Assembly (NCBI RefSeq): GCF_900167575.1
Contig: NZ_FUZP01000001.1
Span: forward strand, 1,240,001-1,304,000
Length of the DNA stretch: 64,000 bases
Direction: 5' to 3'
Source of the DNA: Okibacterium fritillariae
Lineage (GTDB): Bacteria; Actinomycetota; Actinomycetes; Actinomycetales; Microbacteriaceae
Shown: piece by piece, positions 33,812 to 41,687 of the stretch
How positions within the stretch are numbered: the first letter of the stretch is position 1
How the letters are laid out: each line of letters opens with the position of its first letter
Position numbers and translations under genes: made by a program
Notes under the pieces: generated by a model
What the model saw: only the letters and a program-made list of their open reading frames with translations
Database searches by the model: none
What the model was told of the DNA's origin: nothing

Positions 33812-35337
33812 TGAACACGCTGACCTTCAGCTCGCTCGGCGACGACGACGAGCAGCGGCCCGGGCGTTCCGAGCGCTCCGACACACGGCCCCCGATGATC
33901 GCCGTGATCCTGGCCGTGGTGGCCGCACTTGCACTCATCCTGTCGCCGTTCGTGAAGACATCCGGGCCCGCCGATGCGGCCACCGTGAAACCGCGCACGA
34001 CCGTGAGCCTCACGTTCGACGACGGCAACGCCAACCAGCTCGCCGCCCTGCCCGCCCTGAACGCCCAGAACATGAAGGCGACGTTCTACATCGTCTCGGG
34101 TTTCGTGGGGGCGCCGAGTTATATGACCCGAGCCAACCTCGACACTCTGAAGGCGGGTGGGCAGGAGATCGGCGGACACACCGTCAGCCACGCCGATCTC
34201 GCCACGCTGCCCGCCGACGAGGTGCGCCGCCAGATCTGCAACGACCGTTCGACCCTGCTCGGGTGGGGATATGCGGTGCGCAGCTTCGCCTATCCCTTCG
34301 CCTCGTCGACGCCCGATGCCGAACAGGCCGCCGCATCGTGCGGGTACAACAGTGCACGCATGCTCGGCGACATCCGTTCGCGTTTCGGATGCCTCGACTG
34401 CGCGTATGCCGAATCCGTGCCGCCGGCCGAGCCCTACTACACGAAGGCGCTCGACCAGGTCGACAGCACGTGGACCCTGGCCGACCTCAAGAACTCGGTG
34501 ACGCGCGCCGAGGCCGCCGGAGGATGGGTGCAGTTCACCTTCCACAACGTATGTGCCTCGGGATGCGGCGACCTCAACGTCACGCCGACGGTCCTGGCTC
34601 AATTCACGAGCTGGTTGGCTCCGCGTGCCACCACGGGCAATACGGTCGTGAAACCGGTCGGCGATGTCGTCGGCGGAGCCGTGAAACCGGCCGTCGCGGG
34701 CCCCGCCATCCCCGCCCCGACCGCCGGCGCCAACGGCGTGGTCAACCCCGGGCTCGAAACCGACGGGCCGAACGGCCTGCCGAGCTGCTGGATGCAGGGC
34801 GGCTACGGCACCAACACGGCCACCTTCGCCACCACCCCGAACGCGCACACGGGCACCCGCGCCGAAACCGTCACGGTCTCGGGCTACACCGACGGCGACG
34901 CCAAGGTGCTGCCGGCCTTCGACCTCGGCAGTTGCGCCCCCGCGGTCACGGCGGGCAAAACCTACTCGATGCGGGCCTGGTACACCTCGACGACCGTCAC
35001 CCAATTCGCGGTCTATGTGCGGAACGCTTCGGGCGGCTGGCAGTACTGGACCTCGAGCCCGTGGTTCTCGGCATCCCCGAGTTACACGCAGGCCGTGTGG
35101 CAGACACCCGCCATCCCGGCCGGCATCACGGGAATCAGCTTCGGCTTGAACATCTTCGCCAACGGCAGCATCACGACGGATGATTACGCCCTCTACGACA
35201 GCGTGGGTGCACCATCCGTGTCGCCCACCACGTCGGTCGCGCTGAAGTCCGCGGTCGCCCCGCCGCCCGTCACGGCACCCGTCGAGGCGCACACTCCCAC
35301 CGAGAGCGCGACCAGCCGTGGCAGTGTGAGCCCATGA
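33808..35337 (+). CDS. Membrane-anchored polysaccharide deacetylase (NodB) with C-terminal carbohydrate-binding-like domain
   Basis: 509-residue exported enzyme. A signal-anchor span is at about residues 30-48. The CE4 domain has TFDDG (catalytic Asp pair, about 70), HTVSHADL (zinc His pair, about 127), RSFAYPF and GWVQFTFHNVC. A Pro/Ala/Val linker near 290-310 leads to a beta-rich C-terminal part, from NPGLETDGPNGLPSCWM on, typical of jelly-roll CBM-like modules. CE4 enzymes remove N-acetyl groups from GlcNAc polymers such as poly-GlcNAc, fitting the operon. ATGA overlap with glmS. Confidence 0.9.
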   Translation: MMNTLTFSSLGDDDEQRPGRSERSDTRPPMIAVILAVVAALALILSPFVKTSGPADAATVKPRTTVSLTFDDGNANQLAALPALNAQNMKATFYIVSGFVGAPSYMTRANLDTLKAGGQEIGGHTVSHADLATLPADEVRRQICNDRSTLLGWGYAVRSFAYPFASSTPDAEQAAASCGYNSARMLGDIRSRFGCLDCAYAESVPPAEPYYTKALDQVDSTWTLADLKNSVTRAEAAGGWVQFTFHNVCASGCGDLNVTPTVLAQFTSWLAPRATTGNTVVKPVGDVVGGAVKPAVAGPAIPAPTAGANGVVNPGLETDGPNGLPSCWMQGGYGTNTATFATTPNAHTGTRAETVTVSGYTDGDAKVLPAFDLGSCAPAVTAGKTYSMRAWYTSTTVTQFAVYVRNASGGWQYWTSSPWFSASPSYTQAVWQTPAIPAGITGISFGLNIFANGSITTDDYALYDSVGAPSVSPTTSVALKSAVAPPPVTAPVEAHTPTESATSRGSVSP

Positions 35338-35355
35338 CCGATCGGATGGTGTGAC

Positions 35356-36129
35356 GTGGGGCTCCGCGCGGTGCGGTCGTCGGCACTCGTGTCGACGGTC
35401 GGAATGAGCGCCGTGCTGGGCCTCACCCTCGTGCTCGCCGGCTGTGCGTCGGCGGGCACGGTTCGGGTGCTCGCGACGCCCGGCTATCCGTGGCACACCG
35501 ACATCGTGGCGACGACCTTCTGGGTCGGCGAGCTGTTCGACCCGTCGGCCTCCGACGGTTCGCAGGTGTACTCCACCTACGATTCGCGGTGGCAAGAGAG
35601 CTACGGCGGCTGCGACGGCATCGTCGTCGACACGGTGTGCCAGACCGAACGACGTTTCGCGGCCGACGACTACTTCCCGACGAGCATGACCCCCGCCGAG
35701 AACCCGTTCTACCTCGACCTGCCCTTCGACGACATCAACGACGATGCGGCCTTCGCCCGGCGCGACACCGTTGTGCCGTGGGCGGCCGATCCGGGATATG
35801 CCGAGCACGCGGGCGATCGCGGCTTCAGCTATCTCAAGAATCGTTGGGTCGAGCTGCGCCTCGGCGATCGCACCTGTTTCGCGCAGATCCAGGACGCCGG
35901 GCCGGGGGAGTACGACGACGCGGTCTACGTCTTCGGAGCCGGCGACGCCCGCCCGCAGAACGCCCGCTACGGCGGCGCCGGCATGGATGTCTCACCCGCC
36001 GTCAACGCCTGCCTCGGGTTCCGCGACCTCAACGGCGACACCGATCGCGTGAGCTGGCGCTTCGCCGAGAACAACGAGCCGCCGCCCGGACCGTGGACGC
36101 GCCTGATCACCACCAGCGGCGTGCAATAA
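35356..36129 (+). CDS. Secreted lipoprotein with RlpA/expansin-like (double-psi barrel) signature
   Basis: 257 residues with a lipobox (LVLAGC, Cys about 31). Four further Cys may form disulfides. The C-terminal half contains CFAQIQDAGPGEYDD and GAGMDVSPAVNACLGF, which echo the VRVNDRGPF ... DLSPAAAxxLG pattern of double-psi beta-barrel proteins such as RlpA and expansins that act on glycan strands; this is a motif-level inference. GTG 35356 lies 18 bp after the deacetylase stop with no strong ribosome binding site. Last gene of the exopolysaccharide operon. Confidence 0.7.
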   Translation: MGLRAVRSSALVSTVGMSAVLGLTLVLAGCASAGTVRVLATPGYPWHTDIVATTFWVGELFDPSASDGSQVYSTYDSRWQESYGGCDGIVVDTVCQTERRFAADDYFPTSMTPAENPFYLDLPFDDINDDAAFARRDTVVPWAADPGYAEHAGDRGFSYLKNRWVELRLGDRTCFAQIQDAGPGEYDDAVYVFGAGDARPQNARYGGAGMDVSPAVNACLGFRDLNGDTDRVSWRFAENNEPPPGPWTRLITTSGVQ

Positions 36130-36143
36130 GGGAGCGTAAGGGC

Positions 36144-36149
36144 TATACT
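36144..36149 (+). promoter_or_regulatory. Candidate -10 element TATACT upstream of ssrA
   Basis: TATACT preceded by GGC is the best -10 in the 116 bp before the tmRNA, about 95 bp from the mature 5' end, so a 5' precursor would need RNase P processing. A second weak candidate lies near 36191-36215. Confidence 0.35.
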
Positions 36150-36245
36150 GAAAAGCTGCGTCCGAGAGGCGCTCGATCCGGTTCGCCGGTTCACAAGTCA
36201 ACAGAGTGTGAGAATGACCCGCTGCGATCTATCGCGGTGTTTCGA

Positions 36246-36615
36246 GGGGATGATCGGTTTCGACATTGCCTGCGAAACTGCGAGAAGCGGGCCGAGGATG
36301 CAGGGTTATCTCGTAAACGATCTCTGCAAAATATAGGTGCCAATTCTAAGCGCACCGACTTCGCCCTAGCCGCCTAGGCTAGCTTCGAGGTCCGTCAGAC
36401 CGGGTTCGCTCTCGTCCCGGACCCTGGCGCCATTTAGAGAGCTTGCTGCGTCGTCACGCCTGAGGGCGACGCGGGACTTTTTCTCGGGCTGGGCCTGTCA
36501 CCCTAGATGCCTGTAGCAAAGGGTGGGGCCGAGTAGAACGTCTCAACAGGCTACGCCCGTAGAAGGCGCAGAATCACAGCAGTGGACGGGGGTTCAATTC
36601 CCCCCATCTCCACCA
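36246..36615 (+). ncRNA. ssrA: Transfer-messenger RNA
   Basis: 370-nt tmRNA. The 5' GGGGATG pairs with 3' CATCTCC, followed by A and an encoded CCA; the 5' GATGATCGGTTTCGACA block and the T arm with GGTTCAATTC are diagnostic. The tag reading frame gives ANSKRTDFALAA followed by TAG (GCC resume codon at 36339, stop 36375-36377), optionally with a preceding Gly if GGT is the resume codon. Acts with SmpB (24528) to rescue stalled ribosomes and direct tagged proteins to ClpP/FtsH proteolysis. Confidence 0.96.
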
Positions 36616-36643
36616 TCGGTCGTTCTCACACTCTCGCGACACC

Positions 36644-36675
36644 AGCGGGCCGTCCTTCGGGGCGGCCCGCTTTTT
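36644..36675 (+). terminator. Rho-independent terminator of ssrA
   Basis: AGCGGGCCG (36644-36652) pairs with CGGCCCGCT (36663-36671), extended by T-G and two C-G pairs around a TTCG tetraloop, followed by TTTT. Confidence 0.85.
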
Positions 36676-36693
36676 CGTGGCGTCGGGGCGTCC

Positions 36694-36705
36694 TATCCTG
36701 GGCTG
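36694..36705 (+). promoter_or_regulatory. -10 element TATCCT of a leaderless gene
   Basis: TATCCT at 36694-36699 ends six bases before ATG 36706; no ribosome binding site is present. Confidence 0.55.
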
Positions 36706-37005
36706 ATGCCCTCTTTTCGCGTGACGATCGGCGTCGGCCCGGTGCGGCCGGGCGTGCACCCCGCCGACGTTCTCCCCACGGTCGCGGATGCCGCGGCCAC
36801 CCTCACGGTCGTCGAGGCGTCCGACCTACAGATCGTTGGCGGCCTGCCGCGCATCGTCGTCCGCTTCGAGGCCGAGGACGACGAGATCGCGCGCCAGGTC
36901 GGCGAGCACGCCCTGGCCGTGTTCGGCACGATCGCCGAGGCGCGCACGGCCGCCCTCACGCGCCGCAACAAAAACCGCTGGCTCCCCGTCGCCTTCGAGG
37001 GCTGA
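36706..37005 (+). CDS. Small conserved-looking cytosolic protein, unknown
   Basis: 99 residues, mixed alpha/beta by composition, no membrane span or known motif. The start MPSFRVTIGVGPVRPGVHPADVLPTV and the central VVEASDLQIVGGLPRIVVRFEAEDDEIARQVGEHALAVFG read like a compact ferredoxin-like fold, which is a guess. ATG 36706 is set by the leaderless promoter; the open frame upstream runs into the tmRNA. Codon usage matches neighbours, supporting a real gene. Confidence 0.65.
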   Translation: MPSFRVTIGVGPVRPGVHPADVLPTVADAAATLTVVEASDLQIVGGLPRIVVRFEAEDDEIARQVGEHALAVFGTIAEARTAALTRRNKNRWLPVAFEG

Positions 37006-37111
37006 CGGGGGAACGCATCGCGGATTCGCTCACGACGCCCGTGGGCTCGAAAGCTCGTGGTGGCGTCGAACGCGTGATGGCCCCACAGCGAGGCGACGCC
37101 ACGGACCGCTT

Positions 37112-37891
37112 TCAGCCGACGAACGCGTCGATCGCGTCGGTGATCTCGGCCCGCACATCCTCGTCCGACACCGTCGAGGTGCCGTCGCCCGGCTGCACGC
37201 CATAGTCGCCGAAGTCCGCATGGTTGGCGCCGTCGAGCTCTACGAACTCGGTGTCGGCGGGAAGCCGGCCCGAGGCATCCTCGATCTTGGCGGGGGTCGA
37301 GAGGCCGTCGTTGCTGCCGCCGATGCTGAGCACGGGCAGGCCCGACTGCGAGAGGTCGTTGGCGCAGTAGCTGCCGAAGAGCACGAGGCCCGCGACATCC
37401 TCGCTGCCCGCCCACTGGCAGGCCCGCACGCCACCGAGCGAGTGGCCGCCGACGAACCAGTCGGTCACCTCGGGCGCGGCCTCGGTAAAGGTGGAGAGCG
37501 GGCGCTGGTCGAAGAACGCCAGGTTGAGCGTGGGCTTCGTGATGACGACCGTGAGGCCCGACTCTTCAACGGCGCCCGAGAGCTTGTAGAGGTAAGCGTA
37601 GGGGTCGACCTTGGCTCCCGGGATGAAGACGAGCCCCTCGCCGGATGCGTCGGCCCCGCCATCTTCGCCCGTGGGGGTCATGACGATGCTGTCGCCCGTG
37701 TCGGTGACCTGCACGGCCGCGTTGTCGAACACCTCGATGGTGGCGCCGCGGTCGCCGGCCATGACGATCTGGGTCCACACCACGAAGGCCACGATGGCGA
37801 GCACGAGGGCCAGCAGGGCGAGCCACCCGGTTGTGCGGATGCGGCGGCGAATCGTTCCGGCGGGTTTCGCTCCCGCTTGTTTCTCGGACAT
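37112..37891 (-). CDS. Membrane-anchored alpha/beta hydrolase
   Basis: 259-residue serine hydrolase. After a basic start there is one span (GWLALLALVLAIVAFVVW, about 22-40), then an exported catalytic domain with nucleophile elbow GGHSLGG (about 149-155), Asp in SIGGSNDGLS (about 195) and His in LDGANHADFGDYG (about 225). Similar proteins of actinobacteria are annotated as dienelactone-hydrolase-like or lipase-like; substrate unknown. ATG 37891 follows AGGAG by five bases; a longer open frame adds only unlikely residues. Diverges from the MFS gene. Confidence 0.85.
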   Translation of the reverse strand: MSEKQAGAKPAGTIRRRIRTTGWLALLALVLAIVAFVVWTQIVMAGDRGATIEVFDNAAVQVTDTGDSIVMTPTGEDGGADASGEGLVFIPGAKVDPYAYLYKLSGAVEESGLTVVITKPTLNLAFFDQRPLSTFTEAAPEVTDWFVGGHSLGGVRACQWAGSEDVAGLVLFGSYCANDLSQSGLPVLSIGGSNDGLSTPAKIEDASGRLPADTEFVELDGANHADFGDYGVQPGDGTSTVSDEDVRAEITDAIDAFVG

Positions 37892-37993
37892 GGTGCTCCT
37901 CACTCGGCCGTTCCGCACCGGCGAAACGCGTCCCGTCAACCCTATCTGCGGGCCGCAGGCACCGCGCTCGCCCGGGAGTATGCTTCCCCGTAT

Positions 37994-39463
37994 ATGTCGT
38001 CCTCACTCGCCAACGCCCTCAGCGGCCGTCAACGCTGGCAGGCCTTCGCCGTCTGCGTCTCCGTAGCCGCCCTCACCATCCTCGACCTGTCCAAGGTCAA
38101 CGTCGCGCTCCCGTCGATCGAGAAGTCCCTCGGCGCCGGCCCCGCCGAGCTGCAGATCATCGTGGCGGGCTATGCCCTCGCCTTCGGTCTCGCGCTCGTG
38201 CCGGCCGGGCGTCTCGGCGACCTGCACTCGCGCAAGGCCATGTTCGTCGTGGGCCTCAGTCTCTTCATGGTCTCGAGCCTGGCGTGTGCCGTGGCCCCAA
38301 ACATCGAGTTCCTCATGGTGGCGCGCATCGTGCAGGGCATCGCGGCCGGCATCCAGATGCCCCAGGTGATCGGCCTCACGCAGCAGCTCTTCCAGGGCGA
38401 AGAGCGCGGCCGGGCGTTCGGGCTCTTCGGTGCCACGATCGGCGTCTCGACGGCCTTCGGTCCCACGCTCGGTGGCCTGCTCATCGCGGTCGGCGGGCCC
38501 ACGGATGGTTGGCGCTACATCTTCGCGATGAACGTGCCGCTCGTTCTCATTCTGTTGCCATTCGCGCTCAAGCTCCTGCCCGCCAAACAGGAGCGCTCGC
38601 CGGGTTCGCGTGAACTCGACCTCGTCGGCATCCTCATCCTCGCCGTCGCCACGTTCAGCGTCATGCTGCCGTTCGTGCTCACGACGGGCGGGCCCGACGA
38701 TCAGCCCGCGCGCTGGTATCTGCTCATCCTGGCCGCCATCGCGGCGGCCGGCTTCGTGCTGTGGGAGCGCCGCTACAAGCGCATCGGCAAATCGCCCGTC
38801 GTGCACTTCGACCTGTTCCGCAAGGGTTCCTACCGCAACGGTCTGCTCATCGCCATGGCCTACTTCGCGGCCATGCCCGCCATGTTCCTGTTGACGACGC
38901 TGTTCCTGCAGCAGGGCATCGGTCTCGAGCCCGTGTTCGCCGGCATGGTGAGCATCCCGTTCGCGCTGTCGTCGGCCGTGACGGCCTGGTATGGCGGCAC
39001 GATCGTCAACCGCGTGGGCCGCAAGCTCGTCGTGCTCGGCATCGTGATCGTGCTGATCGGCTTCTCGCTGGTCTTGCTGGCCGCCGAGCTGCTGCCGGCC
39101 GACGTGGCGATCTACGGCATGGGCGTCGGCATGCTGGTCGCGGGCACGGGCGGCGGTTTCGTCATCTCGCCCAACCAGACGCTCACGCTCGCCGAGGTTC
39201 CCGTCGAGCAGGGTGGTGTCGCCGGCTCGATGGCGCAGCTCGGCCAGCGCGTCGGAACGGCTATGGGCACGGCGGCCGCGAGTGCGGCGTTCTACGCGAC
39301 GATCTATTCAGAGACCGGCCAGGCACCGCAGCTCGAGGTGTTCCACGACGCGTTCCGGGCCGGCTTCGCCGTGACCCTGACGCTCGTGGCCGTGGCGCTG
39401 GTGCTCGGTTTCCTCGACCTCGGGGCGCGCAAGCGGCGCAAGCGCTCGGCTCAGACCGCGTAG
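37994..39463 (+). CDS. MFS drug/multidrug transporter (EmrB/QacA-like, 14 spans)
   Basis: 489-residue DHA2-type transporter. Motif A is AGRLGDLHSRKAMF (about residues 72-85) and motif C-like GLFGATIGVSTAFGPTLGGLL (about 142-162); the early VNVALPSIEKSL is the typical DHA2 D1-like motif. Expected to export hydrophobic or cationic compounds by proton antiport. ATG 37994 has TATGCT (37979-37984) nine bases upstream, giving a leader of only a few bases. The C-terminus is basic. Ends seven bases from the convergent lipoprotein gene. Confidence 0.9.
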   Translation: MSSSLANALSGRQRWQAFAVCVSVAALTILDLSKVNVALPSIEKSLGAGPAELQIIVAGYALAFGLALVPAGRLGDLHSRKAMFVVGLSLFMVSSLACAVAPNIEFLMVARIVQGIAAGIQMPQVIGLTQQLFQGEERGRAFGLFGATIGVSTAFGPTLGGLLIAVGGPTDGWRYIFAMNVPLVLILLPFALKLLPAKQERSPGSRELDLVGILILAVATFSVMLPFVLTTGGPDDQPARWYLLILAAIAAAGFVLWERRYKRIGKSPVVHFDLFRKGSYRNGLLIAMAYFAAMPAMFLLTTLFLQQGIGLEPVFAGMVSIPFALSSAVTAWYGGTIVNRVGRKLVVLGIVIVLIGFSLVLLAAELLPADVAIYGMGVGMLVAGTGGGFVISPNQTLTLAEVPVEQGGVAGSMAQLGQRVGTAMGTAAASAAFYATIYSETGQAPQLEVFHDAFRAGFAVTLTLVAVALVLGFLDLGARKRRKRSAQTA

Positions 39464-39470
39464 CCGCTGC

Positions 39471-39986
39471 TTAGTGGGCGACGCCCGCGAGCGAGCCGGT
39501 CGTGCGGCCCTCGGGGTCGCCGATCATGCAGCTCACGAGGCGGTCGCCGTCTTCGGTCCAGCTCGCCTCGGTGGGCGTGTAGGGTGCGTAGTCGAGGGTC
39601 GAGTCCTCGTAGCTCAGGCCGACGAAGGTCGTGAACTGGTCGTAGCACCCGGTGTCGGCCTGCTGAGAGACCTCGTCGTCGCCCGGGTACTCCGAGCCGT
39701 CGAGCGAGAATTCGTAGAAGGCCTCGAGGTCGTGCGGCTCGGCACACGGAACGGCCTCTACCTCGAAGACCTCTTCGCTCGTGCTGTCGTCGTTGATGCA
39801 GTCGCCCACCTTGATCGAGAAGACGCTCGACGTGCCGGCCTCGACGACTTCCTCGGTCTCGGCATCCCGCGTGACGGGCTTGTCGATGATGCTGTTGATC
39901 AGGCTGCAGCCTGAGAGCGAGGCAGCGAGAGCGGTTGCGGCGCCCACGGCGAGGAGGCGGCGGCTGAGGCGAGACGGGGCGGGCAT
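39471..39986 (-). CDS. Septum-formation-like lipoprotein
   Basis: 171 residues with signal peptide and lipobox (LSGC, Cys about 28). The mature part has VGDCINDD, VPCAEPHDLEAFYEF, DTGCYDQF and LVSCMIGD, the Cys and PHD pattern of actinobacterial 'septum formation' family domains (DUF of extracytoplasmic lipoproteins), often found near membrane or division genes. Four Cys beyond the lipobox could form two disulfides. Function unproven. Tail-to-tail with the MFS gene. Confidence 0.75.
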   Translation of the reverse strand: MPAPSRLSRRLLAVGAATALAASLSGCSLINSIIDKPVTRDAETEEVVEAGTSSVFSIKVGDCINDDSTSEEVFEVEAVPCAEPHDLEAFYEFSLDGSEYPGDDEVSQQADTGCYDQFTTFVGLSYEDSTLDYAPYTPTEASWTEDGDRLVSCMIGDPEGRTTGSLAGVAH

Positions 39987-40099
39987 GCTGTTCCATTCGG
40001 GGTGTGAGCGGCGCCGATCGGGGTGCGACTCCGTGTTGCATGATGCTATCCAGAGCGAGCCTCATTTTCAAAGCCGACTCACAGCTAGGCCGTCGAGCG

Positions 40100-40936
40100 T
40101 CAGCCGTGCAGCAATCCGAGGATCTCTTCGTGCAGCGCACCGTTCGTGGCCAAGAAGCTGCGGCGGTCGATGCGATCGGTCCCGTCGATGGCGGATGTTG
40201 CACCACCCGCCTCGCGCACGATCGGCACCAGCGCCGCCACGTCGTACTCCTTGACGTCGAACTCGCCCACGGCGTCGACCAGCCCCTCGGCCAACAGCAT
40301 GTACGCCCACATGTCGCCGTAGGCGCGGTCGCGCCAGCTGGCCCGGGTCAGCGCGACGAGCTGGTCGAGGTAGCCGGCATCGTCCCACTGCGTGACGCTC
40401 TGGAAGCTGACGGAAGCGTCGGCGAGCTTCTGCACGCGCGAGACCTTCAGCTGCTCGGGCGCGCCGCCCCGCAGCGACGACCAGGCGCCCGAACCGTCGG
40501 CGGCCCACCAGCGCTTCTCGAGCGCGGGGGAGGAGACGACGCCCACGACGGGCACGCCGTCGACGGCGAGCGAGATGAGCGTGCCCCAGATGGGCACGCC
40601 GCGCAGGTAGTTGGCCGTGCCGTCGATCGGGTCGATGATCCACTGCCGGGCGGTCGAGCCGGCCGTGCCGTACTCCTCGCCCAGGATGCCGTCCTCCGGT
40701 CGCGCCTCGGTGAGGATCTCGCGAATGCGGCGCTCGACCGCCAGATCGGCGTCGGTCACGAACGAGCGGTCGGGTTTGGTCGACACGTCGAGGTCGTTCG
40801 ACCGGAAGCGTTCCAGCGAGATCGTGTCGGCCGCATCCGCGATGCGCAGCGCGAGCCGCAGGTCATCGGCCAGCACGTTTCCGGCGGCGAGGGGGTCGGC
40901 AGAAGCGGAAGAAACGGGGGATGCGTCGGCACTCAT
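40100..40936 (-). CDS. hisN: Histidinol-phosphatase, inositol-monophosphatase type
   Basis: 278-residue Mg-dependent phosphatase of the IMPase fold that completes a late step of histidine synthesis in actinobacteria. Key sites: TKPDRSFVTDADLAVE, GEEYG (metal Glu), WIIDPIDGTANY (metal Asp pair and Gly-Thr) and a C-terminal KEYDVAALVPIVREAGG where family enzymes bind the third metal. The DLxVxTKPD and RPEDGILGEE sequence marks the HisN branch over SuhB or CysQ. ATG 40936 lies six bases after a minus-strand TACGCT, so the 32 upstream codons of the open frame are not used. Confidence 0.9.
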   Translation of the reverse strand: MSADASPVSSASADPLAAGNVLADDLRLALRIADAADTISLERFRSNDLDVSTKPDRSFVTDADLAVERRIREILTEARPEDGILGEEYGTAGSTARQWIIDPIDGTANYLRGVPIWGTLISLAVDGVPVVGVVSSPALEKRWWAADGSGAWSSLRGGAPEQLKVSRVQKLADASVSFQSVTQWDDAGYLDQLVALTRASWRDRAYGDMWAYMLLAEGLVDAVGEFDVKEYDVAALVPIVREAGGATSAIDGTDRIDRRSFLATNGALHEEILGLLHG

Positions 40937-40948
40937 ACCCCCAGCGTA
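40937..40948 (-). promoter_or_regulatory. -10 element TACGCT of hisN
   Basis: Minus-strand TACGCT at 40943-40948 followed by six bases (GGGGGT) to ATG 40936, indicating a leaderless transcript. Confidence 0.5.
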
Positions 40949-41048
40949 TCGACCCCGGATGCTCGGCAGTGCGGCTCGATTCGCGCTCCCCGCAATTCTC
41001 CTGCTAAAGTATTCCTCGGTCCGGAAGTGCAAAATTCCGGTCCGAAAT

Positions 41049-41121
41049 GCACCTCTAGCTCAATCGGCAGAGCAACTGACTCTTAATCAGTGGGTTCTCG
41101 GTTCAAGTCCGAGGGGGTGCA
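41049..41121 (+). tRNA. tRNA-Lys (anticodon CUU)
   Basis: 73-nt tRNA with acceptor GCACCTC/GGGGTGC (one G-U pair), anticodon stem ACTGA/TCAGT, loop CTCTTAA giving CUU, T loop GGTTCAAGTCC. CCA is not encoded. A terminator follows four bases downstream. Confidence 0.96.
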
Positions 41122-41124
41122 CTG

Positions 41125-41161
41125 AATGCCCCAGATATCTCGCCGATTCTGGGGCATTTTT
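41125..41161 (+). terminator. Terminator after tRNA-Lys
   Basis: AATGCCCCAGA (41125-41135) pairs with TCTGGGGCATT (41148-41158), 12-base loop, followed by TTT. Confidence 0.85.
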
Positions 41162-41168
41162 CGTGCGC

Positions 41169-41180
41169 TAACGTGACGGC
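41169..41180 (+). promoter_or_regulatory. -10 element TAACGT of a leaderless gene
   Basis: TAACGT at 41169-41174, six bases before ATG 41181, directly after the tRNA-Lys terminator. Confidence 0.5.
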
Positions 41181-41678
41181 ATGAGCTATCTGCGTGCACT
41201 CTGGCACCATCTCGCCAGCCCCTCGGCGATATACGGCCTGATCGTCTACGCGAGCCTCATCACCGCGACGGCGGCCGACGACGACAACGGGCCCCGGTCG
41301 ATCTTCGCCTTCAGCGCCGTCACGCTCGTCGCGTTCTGGATCGCGCACGTCTTCTCGGCGGCCCTCGGGCACCGCGGGGGCGAGCATCGGGGCACGGTCA
41401 CGGTCGCGCGCTCCGTGAGGCACGCCCTGGCCGAGTCGGTCGGCATGCTCGAGGCTGCCATCCTGCCGAGCATCCCGCTCCTGATGGGCGTCTTCGGCCT
41501 GCTCACCGGCGACGAGGCCGTCGCGTGGGCGCTCCGCGTCGTTCTCGTGACGCTCGCGGGGCTCGGCTACAGCGCGCTAGCCATCCGCGGAAATCGCTGG
41601 TGGTGGTGCGTGCTCGGATGTCTCGTGTCCACGGCCATCGGGGCGGGAATCATCTTCCTCGAGGCGATCCTGCACTGA
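41181..41678 (+). CDS. Four-span membrane protein, unknown
   Basis: 165 residues with about four hydrophobic segments (approx. 15-35, 50-72, 95-115, 120-165). The ATG is set by the -10 spacing. A conserved-looking GHRGGEHRGTVTVARSVRHALAESVGMLEAAILPSIPLL segment joins span 2 to 3; C-terminal RGNRWWWCVLGCL is unusually aromatic. Similar integral membrane proteins of unknown role occur in Microbacteriaceae. Ends ten bases from the convergent gene. Confidence 0.65.
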   Translation: MSYLRALWHHLASPSAIYGLIVYASLITATAADDDNGPRSIFAFSAVTLVAFWIAHVFSAALGHRGGEHRGTVTVARSVRHALAESVGMLEAAILPSIPLLMGVFGLLTGDEAVAWALRVVLVTLAGLGYSALAIRGNRWWWCVLGCLVSTAIGAGIIFLEAILH

Positions 41679-41687
41679 TCTGTCCGC

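Noticed and set aside
33481-35808. Long open frame on the minus strand antisense to glmS and the deacetylase (about 775 codons)
   Set aside because: Composition is Arg/Gly/Glu/His-rich as expected of the reverse of GC-biased genes, there is no start with a ribosome binding site, and the plus-strand genes have clear motifs.
35490-36377. Frame over the lipoprotein that ends in the tmRNA tag
   Set aside because: The lipoprotein has a lipobox in another frame; the shared end with the tag is a coincidence of frame, since the tag is part of the tmRNA.
36788-37993. Upstream in-frame extension of the MFS transporter
   Set aside because: It would overlap the divergent hydrolase in antisense, carries Arg/Ala-rich shadow-like sequence, and ATG 37994 with a -10 directly before it fits the family N-terminus.
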